A program made the translations under genes and the position numbers. This document shows positions 18,782 to 21,617 of a stretch of DNA of 21,617 bases, piece by piece. Within the stretch, counting starts at the first letter, position 1. The number at the start of each line of letters is the position of its first letter. The stretch lies in assembly GCA_022616215.1 (NCBI GenBank), contig JAKEFE010000036.1:1-21617 (forward strand). The letters run 5' to 3'. A model generated the notes under the pieces. The model did no database searches, had not been told where the DNA came from, and was given only the letters and a program-made list of their open reading frames with translations. The DNA comes from Candidatus Parcubacteria bacterium (lineage in GTDB: Bacteria > Patescibacteriota > Minisyncoccia > Phycocordibacterales > Phycocordibacteraceae).

Positions 18782-21151
18782 CTAACCGACAACAACATTG
18801 ACGATTTTGCCGGGCACATACACAAAACGCTTTGCCTCCCGTATTGCCAAAAATTCAAAAACGACCTTTTTCACCTCGTCTTCCGGAGCGTCGTGAGAAA
18901 GCACGAGCTCACCGCGTTTCTTTCCGTTTACTTGTATGACCACCACGACGCTCTCCTCTACAAGCAGCGCGGCGTCTGCTTCCGGCCACTTTTGAGAGTG
19001 GACACTCCCCTGTTCTCTTGTCGCTTCAAAGAGGTGGTCGGCAAGATGAGGAGCAAACGGCGCAAGAAGCCGTACCAACGTACCATACGCAGACGTTGGC
19101 ACTTTCGGAAGCTTTTCTAGCTCGTTCACGAGCACCATGAGCGCAGAGACTGCCGTATTGAATTTAAATTTTTCAGAGTCTTTCTCTATCTTTGCTATGG
19201 TTTTGGCAAGCGTGCGTCTCATGTCTTCAGAAGGTTCTCCCTCATCAAGCTTTTGAGAGAGCGTGAAGATTCTATTAAGGAATTTGCGCATGGAAGGCAC
19301 GCCGGTGGGCTGCCACGGGTAGTGGCCCGGCTCATTATAAGGACCAATGAACGCCAAATACATTCTCACCGCGTCCGCGCCGTACTGCTCCACCAGCTCG
19401 TCGGGGTTTATGACATTTCCCCAACGCTTACTCATTTTCCTTCCATCAGGACCCATGAGAAGCCCGCGGTTAAAACGTTCCGTAAACGGCTCAAAGACCG
19501 GAGAGAGTGCAAGGTCATAGAGCGCTTTGGTGAAGAAACGAGCAAAAAGAAGGTGTACGGTGGTGTGTTCACTGCCTCCGGAGTAGCGGTCTACGGGCAT
19601 CCACTTCTTTGCAAGCTCAAGGTCGGTGAAATTGTGGTCGTCTTTTGGATCAAGATAGCGGAAGAAGTACCACGACGAATCAACAAACGTATCAAGCGTG
19701 TCGTATTCCGGCATCCATCCTTCACCGAATATTTTTTCCACACGCTCGTGGAGTTCCTTTGACGAGGCAAGCGGTGGTTTGCCCTTGGGCGTGTAATCCA
19801 CGTCTTCCGGCAAAAGCCATGGCAGATGCTCTTCCGGAATGAGATGGGGCTTGCCTTCCGGGTCATACACGACAGGAATGGGGCAGCCCCAGTACCTCTG
19901 GCGCGACACGAGCCAATCGCGCATGCGATAATTGGTGGCGCGTTTTCCTCCTATCGCCTCCACGATGTCCCACCGTGCTTGTTTGCTATTTTTTCCTGTA
20001 AAGATATCGGAATTACTTAGTGTACCCTCTCCTTCATATCCTTCCCCCTCTTCTAGAACCACACGAATAGGGAGATTGTGTTTTTTTGCAAATGCATGAT
20101 CGCGCGCATCGTGTGCAGGCACTGCCATAAGCGCGCCCGTGCCGTACGTAGCAAGAGCGTAATCGGCAATGTACACCGGAATGTCTTCTTTAGTTGCGGG
20201 ATTCACGGCTTTTACGCCTTTCAACTCGATGCCCGTTTTCTCTTTGTGTTCACTTCGCTCGATGGCCGTTTTCTTTGAAGTCTTTTTTACATAGTCTTCT
20301 ACCTCATTTTTATTTGAAACATCCAATGCCATAACAAGCGGATGTTCAGGTGCAAGGACGAGATAGGTCGCGCCGAAAATGGTGTCTGGACGCGTCGTAA
20401 ACACTTCTATGATTTTTGGGTTCGCATCACGGTCAGCCGTACGCGGTATGCTGAAAGCTATCCTTGCTCCTTCACTTTTCCCTATCCATTGCCGCTGCGC
20501 TTCTTTGATTTCCGGCGGCCATGGAAGTAGCTCCAAGTCAGCAAGGAGACGCTCTGCGTACTCCGTGATTTTCATAAACCACTGGGTGAGTATCTTTTCC
20601 TCCACCTCCGTACCGCAGCGTTCGCATGTCCCGTCTATCACCTGCTCGTTGGCTAGCACCGTTTGGTCTTTCGGACACCATTTCACCGGCGCTTCCGCTC
20701 GGTAGGCGAGATTATGTTCGTAGAGTTTTGCAAAAAGCCACTGGGTCCATTTGTAGTACATCGGTTCAGAGCTTATGACTTCTTTTGACCAATCAACGCT
20801 CGTTCCGATGCGCTTCATTTGACTTCGCATGCGTTCAATTCGTGCGCGCGTTCCCTCTTTGGGATTTGTTCCTTCTTTTATTGCGGCGTTTTCCGCGGGA
20901 AGCCCGAATGCGTCAAACCCAACGGGAAACAGCACATTGTTCCCCTGCATCCGTTTGAAACGCGCGAAAATATCCGTTACGGCATACGCATACCAGTGCC
21001 CAGCATGAAGGTCGCCGGATGGATACGGAAATTCAAACAAAAGATAATACGGGTTTGGTTTGGTGAGATCGGTTTCGTAGAGTTTTGCGTCTTCCCATTT
21101 TTTCTGGAACGCGGGCTCAATATCTTTGTGGTTAAACGTCTCTTTCGCCAT
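18782..21151 (-). CDS. leuS: Leucyl-tRNA synthetase
   Basis: A 789-residue class I enzyme charging tRNA-Leu. The HIGH-type motif is HAGH (49-52) in FPYPSGDLHAGH; the KMSKS-type motif is KMSKR (572-576) in GPDGRKMSKRWGNVINPDE. The CP1 editing domain is present with YGTGALMAVPAHDARDHAF (about 335-355), and the zinc-type WCPKDQTVLANEQVIDGTCERCG segment (about 155-180) has three cysteines. At 789 residues it is shorter than the roughly 860 of E. coli, so some insertion domain is reduced; the C-terminal domain ends VVVG. The start is the ATG at 21149-21151, 24 nt after the stop of the membrane protein at the window edge, with no Shine-Dalgarno. Confidence 0.97.
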   Translation of the reverse strand: MAKETFNHKDIEPAFQKKWEDAKLYETDLTKPNPYYLLFEFPYPSGDLHAGHWYAYAVTDIFARFKRMQGNNVLFPVGFDAFGLPAENAAIKEGTNPKEGTRARIERMRSQMKRIGTSVDWSKEVISSEPMYYKWTQWLFAKLYEHNLAYRAEAPVKWCPKDQTVLANEQVIDGTCERCGTEVEEKILTQWFMKITEYAERLLADLELLPWPPEIKEAQRQWIGKSEGARIAFSIPRTADRDANPKIIEVFTTRPDTIFGATYLVLAPEHPLVMALDVSNKNEVEDYVKKTSKKTAIERSEHKEKTGIELKGVKAVNPATKEDIPVYIADYALATYGTGALMAVPAHDARDHAFAKKHNLPIRVVLEEGEGYEGEGTLSNSDIFTGKNSKQARWDIVEAIGGKRATNYRMRDWLVSRQRYWGCPIPVVYDPEGKPHLIPEEHLPWLLPEDVDYTPKGKPPLASSKELHERVEKIFGEGWMPEYDTLDTFVDSSWYFFRYLDPKDDHNFTDLELAKKWMPVDRYSGGSEHTTVHLLFARFFTKALYDLALSPVFEPFTERFNRGLLMGPDGRKMSKRWGNVINPDELVEQYGADAVRMYLAFIGPYNEPGHYPWQPTGVPSMRKFLNRIFTLSQKLDEGEPSEDMRRTLAKTIAKIEKDSEKFKFNTAVSALMVLVNELEKLPKVPTSAYGTLVRLLAPFAPHLADHLFEATREQGSVHSQKWPEADAALLVEESVVVVIQVNGKKRGELVLSHDAPEDEVKKVVFEFLAIREAKRFVYVPGKIVNVVVG

Positions 21152-21175
21152 ACATTAGCTTGCTCTGAAACTTTG

Positions 21176-21617
21176 TTAATCTTTGAATCTCCGGATTCCG
21201 ACATAGATGAGCGCCGCAAGGGCAATGAGAGACATGGCAAGTTTCAAAAGTGTGCCTGCGCTATCCCAATACCCTAGGGCGGCGATGATGAGCGCCAATA
21301 CGCCGCCGTAGGAGAGACCTGTTGAAACGATTGAAGAGCCAAGCGGAATGACGCCGACAATGAGGGCGAGGACGCCAAGGCCGACCAAGATGACGAACGA
21401 GTAGAGCTGGTAGTTTTTATGTGCATCGTCAAAGAGCGGTTGGCAGGTGCTGTAGAAATCACAGTACCCACCCGGGACGGTTTTGGGAGCCATGTTTTCA
21501 TCGGCCACCCACACGCCGCCCTGATTTTCACAGGAACCTACCGTGGTTGCCATAACACGCACCGGACAATAATCCTCAAAGTTCGGCTCCGGAAGCACGA
21601 GCGAACGAGCAACGATA
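21176..21617 (-). CDS. Multi-TM protein with cysteine-rich N-terminal region (partial, cut by window edge)
   Basis: The frame is open from the right edge, so the 5' end is missing; at least 146 residues are visible. The first part carries four or more cysteines (CPVRV, CENQGG, CDFYSTC) in a short, soluble stretch with NQGGVWVADENM and a PGGYCDF turn, which suggests disulfides or metal binding outside the membrane. It is followed by about three membrane helices (LYSFVILVGLGVLALIVGVI, GLSYGGVLALIIAALGYW, LLKLAMSLIALAALIYVGI) and a short basic tail (RRFKD). A GTG at 21596-21598 is a possible but unlikely start because the reading frame continues upstream. I do not recognise a function. It precedes leuS by 24 nt and is probably cotranscribed with it. 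Confidence 0.6.
   Translation of the reverse strand, partial: IVARSLVLPEPNFEDYCPVRVMATTVGSCENQGGVWVADENMAPKTVPGGYCDFYSTCQPLFDDAHKNYQLYSFVILVGLGVLALIVGVIPLGSSIVSTGLSYGGVLALIIAALGYWDSAGTLLKLAMSLIALAALIYVGIRRFKD

Overview
The window looks like part of a Patescibacteria (CPR) genome, most likely a Parcubacteria/Paceibacteria lineage. The evidence is indirect: ribosomal proteins S4 and L36 without zinc-binding cysteines, an alanyl-tRNA synthetase that stops after its editing domain, very short intergenic gaps, an FtsA/PilM-like protein paired with a baseplate-J-like membrane protein, and a membrane protein resembling the region that normally precedes CPR HerA/VirB4-type ATPases. UGA is used as a stop (for example at the end of the MGMT-like gene and mnmA), which excludes the UGA=Gly code of Gracilibacteria and Absconditabacteria. 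No 16S gene is present, so placement below phylum is a guess.

Layout, left to right; almost everything is on the minus strand, so the reading order is right to left. Positions 1-290: 5' part of grpE. 335-904: a hicB-like/hicA-like toxin-antitoxin pair. 939-4931: the alpha-operon type cluster infA-rpmJ-rpsM-rpsK-rpsD-rpoA-rplQ followed by rplM-rpsI. 4976-7353: a one-TM baseplate-J-like protein and a degenerate FtsA/PilM-like actin fold, downstream of a short alaS (7358-9277). 9333-11297 (+): a cytosolic M13 metallopeptidase, divergent from alaS. 11298-14942: mnmA, an ATP-cone/Mrr-like nuclease, a RecB/Cas4-type PD-(D/E)XK nuclease, a one-domain MGMT and uracil-DNA glycosylase, packed tail to head as a nucleic-acid maintenance cluster. 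14983-15267 (+): a small unknown gene with its own Shine-Dalgarno and terminator. 15304-17637: mltG and the HerA-associated-type membrane protein. 17685-18737: a sigma region 4 plus HARE-HTH regulator. 18782-21151: leuS. 21176 to the right edge: a partial multi-TM protein with a Cys-rich N-terminal part.

The main window-wide signal is in the 5' ends. At least six minus- or plus-strand units (grpE, alaS, the M13 peptidase, the PD-(D/E)XK nuclease, the HerA-associated protein, the sigma4/HARE protein, and possibly hicB) have a -10-like hexamer, often TGn-extended, ending 6-8 nt before the ATG and no Shine-Dalgarno, as expected for leaderless mRNAs. By contrast the small plus-strand gene at 14983 has a textbook AAAGGAGGTGAT ahead of a TTG start. 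Genes inside units are separated by 0-7 nt or overlap by 4 nt, implying translational coupling.

No rRNA, tRNA, CRISPR array, insertion sequence or integrase was found, and there is no stretch over 300 nt without a gene. The least ordinary parts are the leaderless promoter pattern, the ATP-cone nuclease cluster, the sigma4/HARE protein, the small SD-bearing gene, and a perfect 11-bp palindrome inside ung.
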